Of a stretch of 36,009 nt of DNA, positions 6,848-14,298 are shown piece after piece. Source of the DNA: Arthrobacter sp. ES3-54. Its GTDB lineage: Bacteria; Actinomycetota; Actinomycetes; Actinomycetales; Micrococcaceae. Position 1 is the stretch's first letter. Every line of letters starts with the position of its first letter. The notes beneath the pieces were generated by a model, which did no database searches, was not told where the DNA came from, and saw nothing but the letters and a program-made list of their open reading frames with translations. The stretch spans positions 1 through 36,009 of the forward strand of contig NZ_JAQFIF010000026.1 of NCBI RefSeq assembly GCF_029504395.1, in the 5' to 3' direction. A program made the position numbers and the translations under genes.

Positions 6848-8263
6848 ATGACCTCGCTCGACGCACGCGCAGAATTCCGCTCCGAACACGACCTCCTGGG
6901 CGACCGGGATGTTCCCGCCGACGCCTACTGGGGCGTCCATACCCTCCGGGCCGTGGAGAACTTTCCCATCACCGGCCAGCCGCTGTCCTCCAACATGTAC
7001 CTGGTCCGCGGGCTGGCCGCCGTGAAACTGGCCGCCGCACGCACCAACCACGAGCTCGGGCTCCTCGACGCCGAACGTGCCGCGGCCATCGGGGAGGCCT
7101 GCGCCGACGTAATGAACGGCAAGCTCAACGAACAGTTCGTGGTGGACGTCATCCAGGGCGGCGCAGGGACGTCGTCGAACATGAACGCCAATGAAGTCAT
7201 CGCCAACCGGGCGCTGGAAATCCTCGGGCACCCGAAGGGCGAATACGCCCGGCTGCACCCGAACGACCACGTCAACCTCAGCCAGTCCACCAACGACGTC
7301 TACCCCACGGCGGTCAAGCTCGGCACCATCTTCGCGGCCCGGGAGCTGCTGGAGGCGCTCACAGAGCTCGAGGACGCCTTCGCCGCCAAAGCCCTCGAGT
7401 TCCGCACGGTGGTCAAGATGGGGCGCACCCAGCTCCAGGACGCCGTCCCCATGACACTCGGCCAGGAATTCGGCACCTATGCCGTCACAATCGGCGAAGA
7501 CCGGCTCCGCCTGGCCGAAGCCGACCTGCTGATCCACGAAATCAACCTCGGCGCCACGGCCATCGGCACCGGCCTGAACGCACCCGCCGGGTACGCCGAG
7601 GCCGCCTGCCGGCACCTCGCCGAGATCACGGGCCTGCCGCTGGTCACCGCGGTGGACCTGATCGAGGCCACCCAGGACGTCGGCGCCTTCGTGCACCTCT
7701 CCGGGGTGCTCAAGCGGGTGGCCGTGAAACTCTCCAAGATCTGCAACGACCTCCGGCTGCTCTCCTCCGGCCCGCGCGCCGGATTCGGCGAGATCAACCT
7801 CCCCGCGGTGCAGTCCGGCTCCTCGATCATGCCTGGCAAGATCAACCCGGTCATCCCGGAAGTGGTCAGCCAGGTGGCCTACGAGGTGATCGGCAACGAC
7901 GTCACCATCACCATGGCCGCAGAAGCCGGCCAGCTCCAGCTCAACGCCTTCGAACCGATCATCGTCCATAGCCTCCACAAGAGCATCTCCCACCTGGAAG
8001 CCGCCTGCCGCACCCTCACGGCCCGCTGCGTCCGGGGCATCACCGCGAACACCGAACACCTGCGCCTCACCGTGGAACAGTCGATCGGCCTCGTCACCGC
8101 CCTAAACCCCCAACTGGGCTACGCCACGGCCACGGCCATCGCGCAGGAAGCCCTCGCCACCGGCAAGGGGGTTGCGGAACTCGTGCTCGAACACGGGCTG
8201 CTCACTGCCGAACAGCTCACCGAGCTCCTCAGCCCGCAGCGCCTGGCCAACCTGAGCAAGTAG
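6848..8263 (+). CDS. aspA: Aspartate ammonia-lyase
   Basis: This is a 471-residue enzyme, the normal length for aspartase. It converts L-aspartate to fumarate and ammonia as a cytoplasmic homotetramer. Family landmarks are GAGTSSNMNANEVIANRA (about 105-122), HVNLSQSTNDVYPTA (141-155), TQLQDAVPMTLGQEF (194-208) and the signature loop GSSIMPGKIN (324-333) that carries the catalytic serine. Class II fumarase shares these motifs. Aspartase is preferred because of the IMPGKINPVIPE loop and the adjacent asparaginase and permease genes. AAGGA from the end of the preceding gene serves as ribosome site. It is the middle step of Asn to Asp to fumarate. Confidence 0.88.
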   Translation: MTSLDARAEFRSEHDLLGDRDVPADAYWGVHTLRAVENFPITGQPLSSNMYLVRGLAAVKLAAARTNHELGLLDAERAAAIGEACADVMNGKLNEQFVVDVIQGGAGTSSNMNANEVIANRALEILGHPKGEYARLHPNDHVNLSQSTNDVYPTAVKLGTIFAARELLEALTELEDAFAAKALEFRTVVKMGRTQLQDAVPMTLGQEFGTYAVTIGEDRLRLAEADLLIHEINLGATAIGTGLNAPAGYAEAACRHLAEITGLPLVTAVDLIEATQDVGAFVHLSGVLKRVAVKLSKICNDLRLLSSGPRAGFGEINLPAVQSGSSIMPGKINPVIPEVVSQVAYEVIGNDVTITMAAEAGQLQLNAFEPIIVHSLHKSISHLEAACRTLTARCVRGITANTEHLRLTVEQSIGLVTALNPQLGYATATAIAQEALATGKGVAELVLEHGLLTAEQLTELLSPQRLANLSK

Positions 8264-8290
8264 CGCACCCTCGAACCCCGAAGGACCCCC

Positions 8291-9862
8291 ATGACTCATC
8301 CCGATACTGCCCGCGCCCAAAAACTGCCAGCCCAACAACAAGAGGCCGTCTCCGACCACACCATTCCGGCGCATGCCCATGCTTCCGGGGCCGCGCTCCA
8401 CGCCGAGGACCAGGGCTACCACAAGGGCCTGAAACCCCGTCAGGTCCAGATGATCGCGATCGGCGGCGCCATCGGCACCGGCCTGTTCATGGGCGCCGGC
8501 GGCCGGCTCGCCACCGCCGGACCGGCCCTGATCCTCAGCTATGCCGTCTGCGGGTTCTTCGCCTTCATGATCCTGCGTGCCCTCGGCGAACTCGTGATGC
8601 ACCGGCCGTCGTCGGGCTCCTTCGTCTCCTACGCCCGTGAATTCTTCGGCGAGAAAGCCGCGTTTGTCACCGGCTGGCTGTACTGGCTGAACTGGGCCAT
8701 GACGGCGATCGTGGATATCACCGCCGTCGCGCTGTACATGAACTTCTTCAAGAAGTACTGGGCGCCCATCGCGGACGTGCCGCAGTGGACCTGGGCCTTG
8801 GCGGCCCTGATCCTGGTCCTGGGCCTGAACCTCATCAGCGTCAAGGTGTTCGGCGAGCTTGAATTCTGGTTCGCGCTCATCAAGGTGGTGGCGCTCGTGT
8901 CCTTCCTCCTCGTGGGCATCTACTTCGTCATTTTCGGCACGCCTGTGGCCGGCCAGGAGGTTGGCTTCAGCCTGATCGCGGACAACGGCGGCATGTTCCC
9001 CAACGGCCTTTTGCCGGCGATCGTGGTGATGCAGGGCGTCGTGTTCGCCTACGCCTCGATCGAGCTGATCGGCACCGCCGCTGGCGAGACTGAAAACCCG
9101 GAGAAGATCATGCCGCGGGCCATCAACACGGTGATCGTGCGCATCGCGGTGTTCTACGTCGGCTCGCTCGTGCTCCTCTCCCTGCTGCTGCCCTACAGCT
9201 CCTACAAGGCCGGCGAGAGCCCGTTCGTGACGTTCTTCGGCTCCATCGGGGTGGACGGTGTGGACGCCATCATGAACCTCGTGGTCCTTACCGCTGCGCT
9301 GTCCTCGCTCAACGCGGGCCTCTACTCCACCGGCCGGATCATGCGGTCGATGTCCGTTTCGGGTTCGGCGCCGAAGTTCGCCGGCCGGATGAACAAGTCC
9401 GGTGTCCCCTATGGCGGCATCGCCCTCACTGCCGGCGTGGCGGTCCTGGGCGTGATCCTGAACGCCGTAGTCCCGGCCGAGGCCTTCGAGATCGTCCTGA
9501 ACGTCGCATCGCTGGGCATCATCAGCACGTGGGCCATGATCGTCCTGTGCCAGATGCAGCTTGCCCGGCTCGCAGCCCGCGGCGAACTGCTCCGGCCCGC
9601 GTTCCGCATGCCCGGCGCACCCGTCACGGGCTGGATCACCCTGGCTTTCCTCCTGGCGGTGCTGGTCCTCATGGCATTCGACTCGCCCGTAGGAACCTGG
9701 ACCATCGCCTCCCTCGTGGTCATCGTCCCGCTCCTGATGCTCGGCTGGCGCCTCTGCCGGCACCGCATCCTGGAAATCGCCGCCGTCCGCGACGGGTTCA
9801 CCGGCCCGTATCCGCTCGTGGCCAACCGCCCCACGGGCAGCGGCGGCGGGGATTCGGAGTGA
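8291..9862 (+). CDS. ansP: Amino-acid permease of the AnsP type (probable L-asparagine importer)
   Basis: This is a 523-residue APC-superfamily (amino acid transporter family) permease with about twelve membrane helices. A hydrophilic N-terminus of some 50 residues precedes KGLKPRQVQMIAIGGAIGTG, and the helix-1 substrate-binding signature IGGAIGTGLFMGAG is at 57-70. HRPSSGSFVSYAREFFG, FAYASIELIGTAAGETENPEK and later NAGLYSTGRIMRSM are all typical of the AnsP/CycA/GabP group. The last residues after the final helix are Gly/Ser-rich. GAAGGA precedes the ATG, and the gene starts 27 bp after aspA, so it is clearly co-transcribed. Asparagine as substrate is inferred from operon context and the resemblance to AnsP; aspartate or another amino acid remains possible. 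Confidence 0.78.
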   Translation: MTHPDTARAQKLPAQQQEAVSDHTIPAHAHASGAALHAEDQGYHKGLKPRQVQMIAIGGAIGTGLFMGAGGRLATAGPALILSYAVCGFFAFMILRALGELVMHRPSSGSFVSYAREFFGEKAAFVTGWLYWLNWAMTAIVDITAVALYMNFFKKYWAPIADVPQWTWALAALILVLGLNLISVKVFGELEFWFALIKVVALVSFLLVGIYFVIFGTPVAGQEVGFSLIADNGGMFPNGLLPAIVVMQGVVFAYASIELIGTAAGETENPEKIMPRAINTVIVRIAVFYVGSLVLLSLLLPYSSYKAGESPFVTFFGSIGVDGVDAIMNLVVLTAALSSLNAGLYSTGRIMRSMSVSGSAPKFAGRMNKSGVPYGGIALTAGVAVLGVILNAVVPAEAFEIVLNVASLGIISTWAMIVLCQMQLARLAARGELLRPAFRMPGAPVTGWITLAFLLAVLVLMAFDSPVGTWTIASLVVIVPLLMLGWRLCRHRILEIAAVRDGFTGPYPLVANRPTGSGGGDSE

Positions 9863-9879
9863 CACTACGGCATTCCTCC

Positions 9880-9903
9880 GCGTTACGGAACGCCGCGTAA
9901 CGC
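9880..9903 (+). terminator. Hairpin downstream of ansP
   Basis: GCGTTACG (9880-9887) and CGTAACGC (9896-9903) form a perfect 8-bp stem with an 8-nt loop, 17 bp after the permease stop. No T-run follows. It would end the asparagine operon. Confidence 0.45.
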
Positions 9904-9994
9904 AACGTCCCCGCAACCTCTCGTGCACCCGGTTCGCATATGCTCAGCGGAAGACTCAACATGGCTCAGCGACGAACCACCCGGGAGATAGCTC

Positions 9995-11311
9995 ATGACC
10001 AATTGGCGGATTAGGGATTTCCATTCGGCCGATCTTGACGGCATCCTGCACCTCTGGGAATCCCTCAAAGAATCAAACGTGGAGCCCGTCTACGCGCTAT
10101 CGGAGGTCCTGGCCTCCTGCGAAAAGGACCATGCCGTCGTCGCGGTGCAGGGCGAGCAGGTGGTGGGCGCCGCAGTCGGACGGGCTGCCCACGACCAGGG
10201 CTGGATCGTCTTCCTGGCCACCCTCCCGGAATCCCGCGGCCGCGGGATCGGCACCTCGCTGCTCGCCGCCGTCGAAAACAGGATGGCCCCGCACGGGCTC
10301 AACAAGCTCTCCGCGCTGATGCCGGAATCCGAAACCCGGGTGGAGGCCTTCCTGGGCCGCGGCTTCGCCCTGAAGAAGAACCTGCGCTACTTCGAGCGGA
10401 AAATCCCGGTCCAGCGCCAGGAACTCGAGCCGCTCAGCCAGCTCGGCGGCCGGATTCTGGCCCGTGACCTCTGGGAAAACGTGGCGGGCATGCGCAACGA
10501 GAAGGAACTGCTGGAACGCCGGCTGGTCCTGCCTCTCGCCGAGGCCGACCTCGCCGACGAATACGGGGTGGTGCCGCCGCGCGCAGTGGTCCTCTTCGGC
10601 CCTCCCGGCACCGGCAAGACGACCTTCGCGAAGGCCATCGCCTCCCGGCTGGAGTGGCCGTTCGTGGAGGTTTTCCCCTCCCGGCTGGCCTCCGACCCCA
10701 AGGGGCTGGCCGGGGCGCTGCGTGAGACCTTCCTGGAGATCGCCGAACTCGAGCACGCAGTCGTGTTCATCGATGAGGTGGAGGAGATCGCCTCCCAGCG
10801 TTCCGGCGAACCGCCGTCGCCGCTGCAGGGGGTCACCAACGAACTCCTTAAGATCATCCCGGCGTTCCGCGAACAGCCCGGCCGCCTGCTGGTCTGTGCC
10901 ACCAACTTCATCCGCGCCCTGGACTCCGCATTCCTGCGCCACGGCCGTTTCGACTACGTCATCCCGATCGGTCTGCCGGACCGCCAGGCCCGCGAGGCCA
11001 TGTGGCAGCGCTTCATCCCCGCCACCGTGGTGGACGACGTCGACGTCGAGCTCTTGGTGGAACGCACCGAGGGCTTCTCCCCCGCGGATATCGAGTACGC
11101 GGCCCGCAGCGCCTCCCAGCGGGCGCTGGAAAAAGCGGTGTACGACGACGGCGGCTTGGCGTCCGGCGGCAGCGCCTCAGTCCGCGAGTCGGTCCGGAAG
11201 GGCCCTGCCACGCAGGACTACCTCGATGCGATCGCCGACACCCGCACCACGGTCAGCGCCGAAGTGCACCAGCAGTTCCTCGAGGACATCGACGACCTGG
11301 GGCGCGTCTAG
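9995..11311 (+). CDS. Fusion of a GNAT N-acetyltransferase and an AAA ATPase
   Basis: This is a 438-residue single chain. Residues 1-136 are a GNAT acetyltransferase, with the acetyl-CoA loop ESRGRGIGTSLL (R81 to G86) and the usual AFLGRGFALKKNLRYFER end. Residues about 150-375 are a classical AAA module: Walker A GPPGTGKT (202-209), Walker B VVFIDE (256-261), sensor 1 N304 (CATNF), arginine-finger candidates R315 and R318 (LRHGRFD), and a GFSPADIEYAARSA sensor-2 helix (360-373). A helical tail follows. All ATPase residues look intact. It stands alone between the asparagine operon and the ethanol-module regulator. GGGAG precedes the ATG. The substrate of either half is unknown. Similarity is to proteasomal/Vps4-type AAA rather than to Clp or MoxR types. 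Confidence 0.85.
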   Translation: MTNWRIRDFHSADLDGILHLWESLKESNVEPVYALSEVLASCEKDHAVVAVQGEQVVGAAVGRAAHDQGWIVFLATLPESRGRGIGTSLLAAVENRMAPHGLNKLSALMPESETRVEAFLGRGFALKKNLRYFERKIPVQRQELEPLSQLGGRILARDLWENVAGMRNEKELLERRLVLPLAEADLADEYGVVPPRAVVLFGPPGTGKTTFAKAIASRLEWPFVEVFPSRLASDPKGLAGALRETFLEIAELEHAVVFIDEVEEIASQRSGEPPSPLQGVTNELLKIIPAFREQPGRLLVCATNFIRALDSAFLRHGRFDYVIPIGLPDRQAREAMWQRFIPATVVDDVDVELLVERTEGFSPADIEYAARSASQRALEKAVYDDGGLASGGSASVRESVRKGPATQDYLDAIADTRTTVSAEVHQQFLEDIDDLGRV

Positions 11312-11382
11312 ATGGACTCCGTCAGCAGCTTGTGACGGGGCCACACCGCGATCACGACCCACACCGGCGGTATTCTTGTGAT

Positions 11383-11402
11383 TGGGGCCACTTGGGGCCC
11401 CA
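11383..11402. other. Short dyad between the GNAT-AAA gene and the GAF regulator
   Basis: TGGGGCC and GGCCCCA form a 7-bp stem with a 6-nt loop, 71 bp after the GNAT-AAA stop and 27 bp before the regulator start. It could end the upstream transcript or be an operator of the regulator. A TATTCT at 11371-11376 is a possible -10 just before it. Confidence 0.35.
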
Positions 11403-11428
11403 CTTCTGCTCTAGACAATGGAGCCACC

Positions 11429-12796
11429 GTGCGTAGTCCCCGGTCGCTATTTCCAACCCCGGCGACGGACCCGGCGCCGTCTGCTGCCAGGCGCGTTACA
11501 GCGTCGAAGCAGCCCGGCATCAGATCCGGGCAGGGGCCGCTGCGCAGGATCATTGAAGAGTCCTGGAAGCGTTCGCTTCGGCTGCAGGCCAACCCTGACA
11601 TGCCGCCATCCTCGTTACTCCTCGATGGGGCGGCGCTTGAGGAGTACCGCCGCGGCCATCCGCTGGCGTCAATCATGCCGGTGATTAACAAACTGCTGGT
11701 TCAGCCCAGTTCCGAACAAGGGTTGCTCGTGGCTGTCGGGGATGAACTGGGCAGACTCCTATGGGTCGATGGGGATGCCTCCCTGCGCCGGCGTGCCGAG
11801 GGCATGCTGTTCGTTGAGGGCGCGGACTGGTCCGAGGCCAGCGTGGGCACTAGCGCTCCTGGAACCGCCCTGGCACTGGGCCGCAGCATCCAGGTCTCGG
11901 GTCCCGAACATTACAACCGGGCTGTTCACGCGTGGAGCTGCACGGCAGTGCCGTTCCGTGATCCAGACACCGGTGCCGTGATCGGAGTCCTGGATATCAC
12001 CGGGACCGAGATGGCAGTCGCCCCGCATACCCTCTCCCTCGTAGAGGCTGCGGTTGCGGCTGCACAAGCGCAACTGCGCGTGGAGCGTCTTCTGCTGGCC
12101 GCCGCGAAGCGCGACCGGCTCGCCCGGCGGCGAAAACCTGTTTCCGCTGCCGGGCCCAGAACGGTTCCCAGCGGCGCGGTCCGTAGCCTCTATCGCAACA
12201 GCCTGCAGCTGCTCGGCCGCGACCACGCGCTGCTCAGCATCGAAGGAAAAACGGTATCGCTGTCTCCAAGGCACAGTGAAATGCTGGCCCTGCTGAGCAT
12301 CCATCCGGATGGTCTCAGTGGCGAAGAGCTGGGCAGCATGCTGTTCGGGGAAGTCTCAGCCATGACCCTTCGGGCTGAGATGGTCCGGTTGAGGAAAGTC
12401 CTTCACCAGTTCAATCCTGCCGCCGTGCCGGAATCCCGGCCCTACAGACTCACCGTGGACATGCTGCCGGACGCCGGACAGGTTCTCAGTTGCCTCCAGC
12501 GCGGGGCGCACAGGGTCGCCCTGGAAATTTATCGCGGCCCGGTGTTGCCGCGCTCCGAGGCTCCGGGCGTGGTGACGCTGCGGAGGCGCGTCTCCACACT
12601 CCTTCGGGAGGCGGTTCTAACGGACGGCAGCGCGGAAGCCCTGCTCCAGTATGCGGAACTTCCCGAAGCGAGCGATGACATTGCCGTCCGCATGGCAGCG
12701 CTGAAGCTGCTGCCGCCCCGCTCACCCAAGAGGGCTGCGGTGGTGGCTGACCTGGAGCGCCTGGAATCCGAACTCGGAACAACCCCGCCCGGGTGA
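11429..12796 (+). CDS. GAF-domain transcriptional regulator with C-terminal winged helix (AcoR-like sensor)
   Basis: This is a 455-residue protein. The GTG at 11429 is preferred because GGAG lies 7 bp upstream; a longer reading to 11378 lacks a ribosome site. The N-terminal half resembles the sensor part of AcoR-type activators: IIEESWKRSL, then a GAF domain whose core reads SVGTSAPGTALALGRSIQV, HAWSCTAVPF and IGVLDITG. The sigma-54 AAA domain of true AcoR is absent. Instead the C-terminal part has a PhoB/OmpR-like wing-helix, SLSPRHSEMLALLSIHPDGL, a short loop, then LRAEMVRLRKVL. It precedes alcohol dehydrogenase and acetyl-CoA synthetase genes, so it probably controls C2-compound (ethanol, acetaldehyde or acetoin) use. 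The ligand is unknown. Confidence 0.78.
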   Translation: MRSPRSLFPTPATDPAPSAARRVTASKQPGIRSGQGPLRRIIEESWKRSLRLQANPDMPPSSLLLDGAALEEYRRGHPLASIMPVINKLLVQPSSEQGLLVAVGDELGRLLWVDGDASLRRRAEGMLFVEGADWSEASVGTSAPGTALALGRSIQVSGPEHYNRAVHAWSCTAVPFRDPDTGAVIGVLDITGTEMAVAPHTLSLVEAAVAAAQAQLRVERLLLAAAKRDRLARRRKPVSAAGPRTVPSGAVRSLYRNSLQLLGRDHALLSIEGKTVSLSPRHSEMLALLSIHPDGLSGEELGSMLFGEVSAMTLRAEMVRLRKVLHQFNPAAVPESRPYRLTVDMLPDAGQVLSCLQRGAHRVALEIYRGPVLPRSEAPGVVTLRRRVSTLLREAVLTDGSAEALLQYAELPEASDDIAVRMAALKLLPPRSPKRAAVVADLERLESELGTTPPG

Positions 12797-12812
12797 CCTG
12801 ACTCACAATGCT

Positions 12813-12829
12813 GCAACCTCATCGCAACC
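12813..12829 (+). repeat. GCAACC direct repeat, one helical turn apart, upstream of adhP
   Basis: GCAACC occurs at 12813-12818 and 12824-12829, an 11-bp period. A similar pair (GCAACG and GCAACC, also 11 bp apart, at 9902-9907 and 9913-9918) lies upstream of the GNAT-AAA gene. This is possibly a shared regulator site. Confidence 0.35.
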
Positions 12830-12914
12830 CTCCCTTCCCTAGGCTTTAGGCAACAGCCATCCCCCTGCTCAGCAGAAGTGCCGGCGATGATTGTGCTTCA
12901 CACTCCAGACCAGA

Positions 12915-12956
12915 GCTGCCTGGATCACGTTCCACGGCAGCGACGCGGACTGGAAC
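12915..12956. promoter_or_regulatory. Overlapping palindromes in the adhP control region
   Basis: GCTGCC-TGGA (12915-12924) pairs with TCCA-C-GGCAGC (12931-12941) across a 6-bp centre, with one extra base. In addition GTTCCA (12929-12934) and TGGAAC (12951-12956) form a second dyad spaced 16 bp. They are the best operator candidates in the 320-bp gap (12797-13116) and could bind the GAF regulator. I see no gene in that gap. Confidence 0.45.
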
Positions 12957-13116
12957 TGTGACGGGTTATCCACACCCTGACAATCCGCGGGCCTCACCGC
13001 ACATCCCCGGCGAGGCTTTCGGCGGACAACGGGCATCATGCCCGGCTTCTGGCCTGATGTTCAATTCATGCCTGCGCATTATTTGCTGCGGCCACAACGA
13101 CGAAGGAATATCGACA

Positions 13117-14136
13117 ATGACGACGATGAGAGCAGCTGTAGTTACCGAATTTGGCAAGGATCTTCAGATTCAGGACCTTCGTATCCCCACCCCGGGACGC
13201 GGAGAGGCACTGGTCAAAGTCCTCACCACCGGCGTATGCCACACCGACCTGCACGCCGCGGAGGGAGACTGGCCGGTCAAGCCGTCACCGCCGTTCATTC
13301 CCGGCCACGAAGGCGTCGGCGAGGTCGTTGCCCTCGGCGAGGGCGTCACCGATCTGGCCGTCGGCGATTTGGTCGGCAACGCATGGCTCTGGTCAGCCTG
13401 CGGCGACTGCCAGTACTGCCGGACCGGCTGGGAAACCCTGTGCGAGGCCCAGCAGAACGCCGGCTACAGCGTCGACGGTTCCTTCGGGGAATACATGCTG
13501 GTCGACAGCCGCTTTGCCGCCCGCATTCCGGCCGGATCGGACCCCGTGGAAATCGCACCTGTGCTCTGCGCCGGCGTGACGGTCTACAAGGGCCTGAAGA
13601 TGACCGAGGCCAAGCCGGGCCAGTGGGTCACCATCTCCGGGATCGGCGGACTCGGGCACATCGCTGTCCAGTACGCCGTCGCCATGGGGCTGCGGGTAGC
13701 GGCAGTGGACATCGCCGACGACAAGCTCGCCCTGGCCAAGAAGCACGGTGCAGAGTTGACGGTCAACGCCCTGCACGAAGACCCTGCCGAAGTTATCCAG
13801 CGCGAAACCGGAGGATGCCATGGAGTTCTGGTCACGGCAGTGCACCCGTCAGCGTTCGGCCAGGCCATCGGGATGGCCCGGCGCGGCGGAACGATCGTAT
13901 TCAATGGGCTGCCGCCGGGGGACTTCCCGGCGCCTATCTTCGAGATTGTGCTCAAGGGCCTGACGGTCCGCGGCTCCATAGTCGGAACCCGGCAGGACCT
14001 GGAGGAAGCACTCGACTTCTACGCCCAGGGAAAGATCCACCCGACGGTGTCCACGAGGGAGCTCTCCGAAGTGAACGCCGTCCTCGACGAGATGAAGCAC
14101 GCCAAGATCGACGGCCGCGTGGTCATTAAGTACTGA
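13117..14136 (+). CDS. adhP: Zinc-dependent alcohol dehydrogenase (AdhP type)
   Basis: This is a 339-residue medium-chain dehydrogenase, oxidising ethanol or other primary alcohols to aldehydes with NAD. Catalytic zinc ligands are C41 (GVCHTD), H64-E65 (GHEGVG) and C151 (VLCAGVT). Structural zinc ligands are C95, C98, C101 and C109. The nucleotide fold shows GIGGLGH (175-181). The sequence and length match the propanol-preferring AdhP/AdhT group. The ATG at 13117 is chosen because GAAGGA lies 9 bp before it; the frame stays open further upstream, but that part is control region. The gene lies between the GAF regulator and acs, with its own strong terminator. Confidence 0.88.
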   Translation: MTTMRAAVVTEFGKDLQIQDLRIPTPGRGEALVKVLTTGVCHTDLHAAEGDWPVKPSPPFIPGHEGVGEVVALGEGVTDLAVGDLVGNAWLWSACGDCQYCRTGWETLCEAQQNAGYSVDGSFGEYMLVDSRFAARIPAGSDPVEIAPVLCAGVTVYKGLKMTEAKPGQWVTISGIGGLGHIAVQYAVAMGLRVAAVDIADDKLALAKKHGAELTVNALHEDPAEVIQRETGGCHGVLVTAVHPSAFGQAIGMARRGGTIVFNGLPPGDFPAPIFEIVLKGLTVRGSIVGTRQDLEEALDFYAQGKIHPTVSTRELSEVNAVLDEMKHAKIDGRVVIKY

Positions 14137-14152
14137 TCAATCCCACCTGCCT

Positions 14153-14193
14153 GCGGCGGCGTATCCCTAGGCGCCCTGGGGATACGCCGCCGC
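14153..14193 (+). terminator. Strong hairpin terminator after adhP
   Basis: This is a perfect 15-bp stem (14153-14167 with 14179-14193) and an 11-nt loop, starting 16 bp after the adhP stop. There is no U-tract, as is common in high-GC Actinobacteria. acs downstream therefore probably has its own promoter. Confidence 0.75.
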
Positions 14194-14298
14194 TGCTGGG
14201 ATCCTGGCCCGGTCCACGGCAGTGCCCTGAGCGGCACCCGAGTGCCGGCGCACGCACGCATTTTTCACCGCAGAATATGTAAAGAACAGGGGTTACCC

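Noticed and set aside
6302..8059. Minus-strand open frame of about 585 codons opposite the asparaginase and aspartase genes
   Set aside because: Shadow; crosses the junction of two well-supported plus-strand genes.
8102..9928. Minus-strand open frame of about 600 codons opposite ansP
   Set aside because: Charged, repetitive shadow sequence without domain features.
12958..13116. Upstream extension of the alcohol dehydrogenase frame
   Set aside because: Family start and ribosome site place the ATG at 13117; the upstream part overlaps operator-like dyads.
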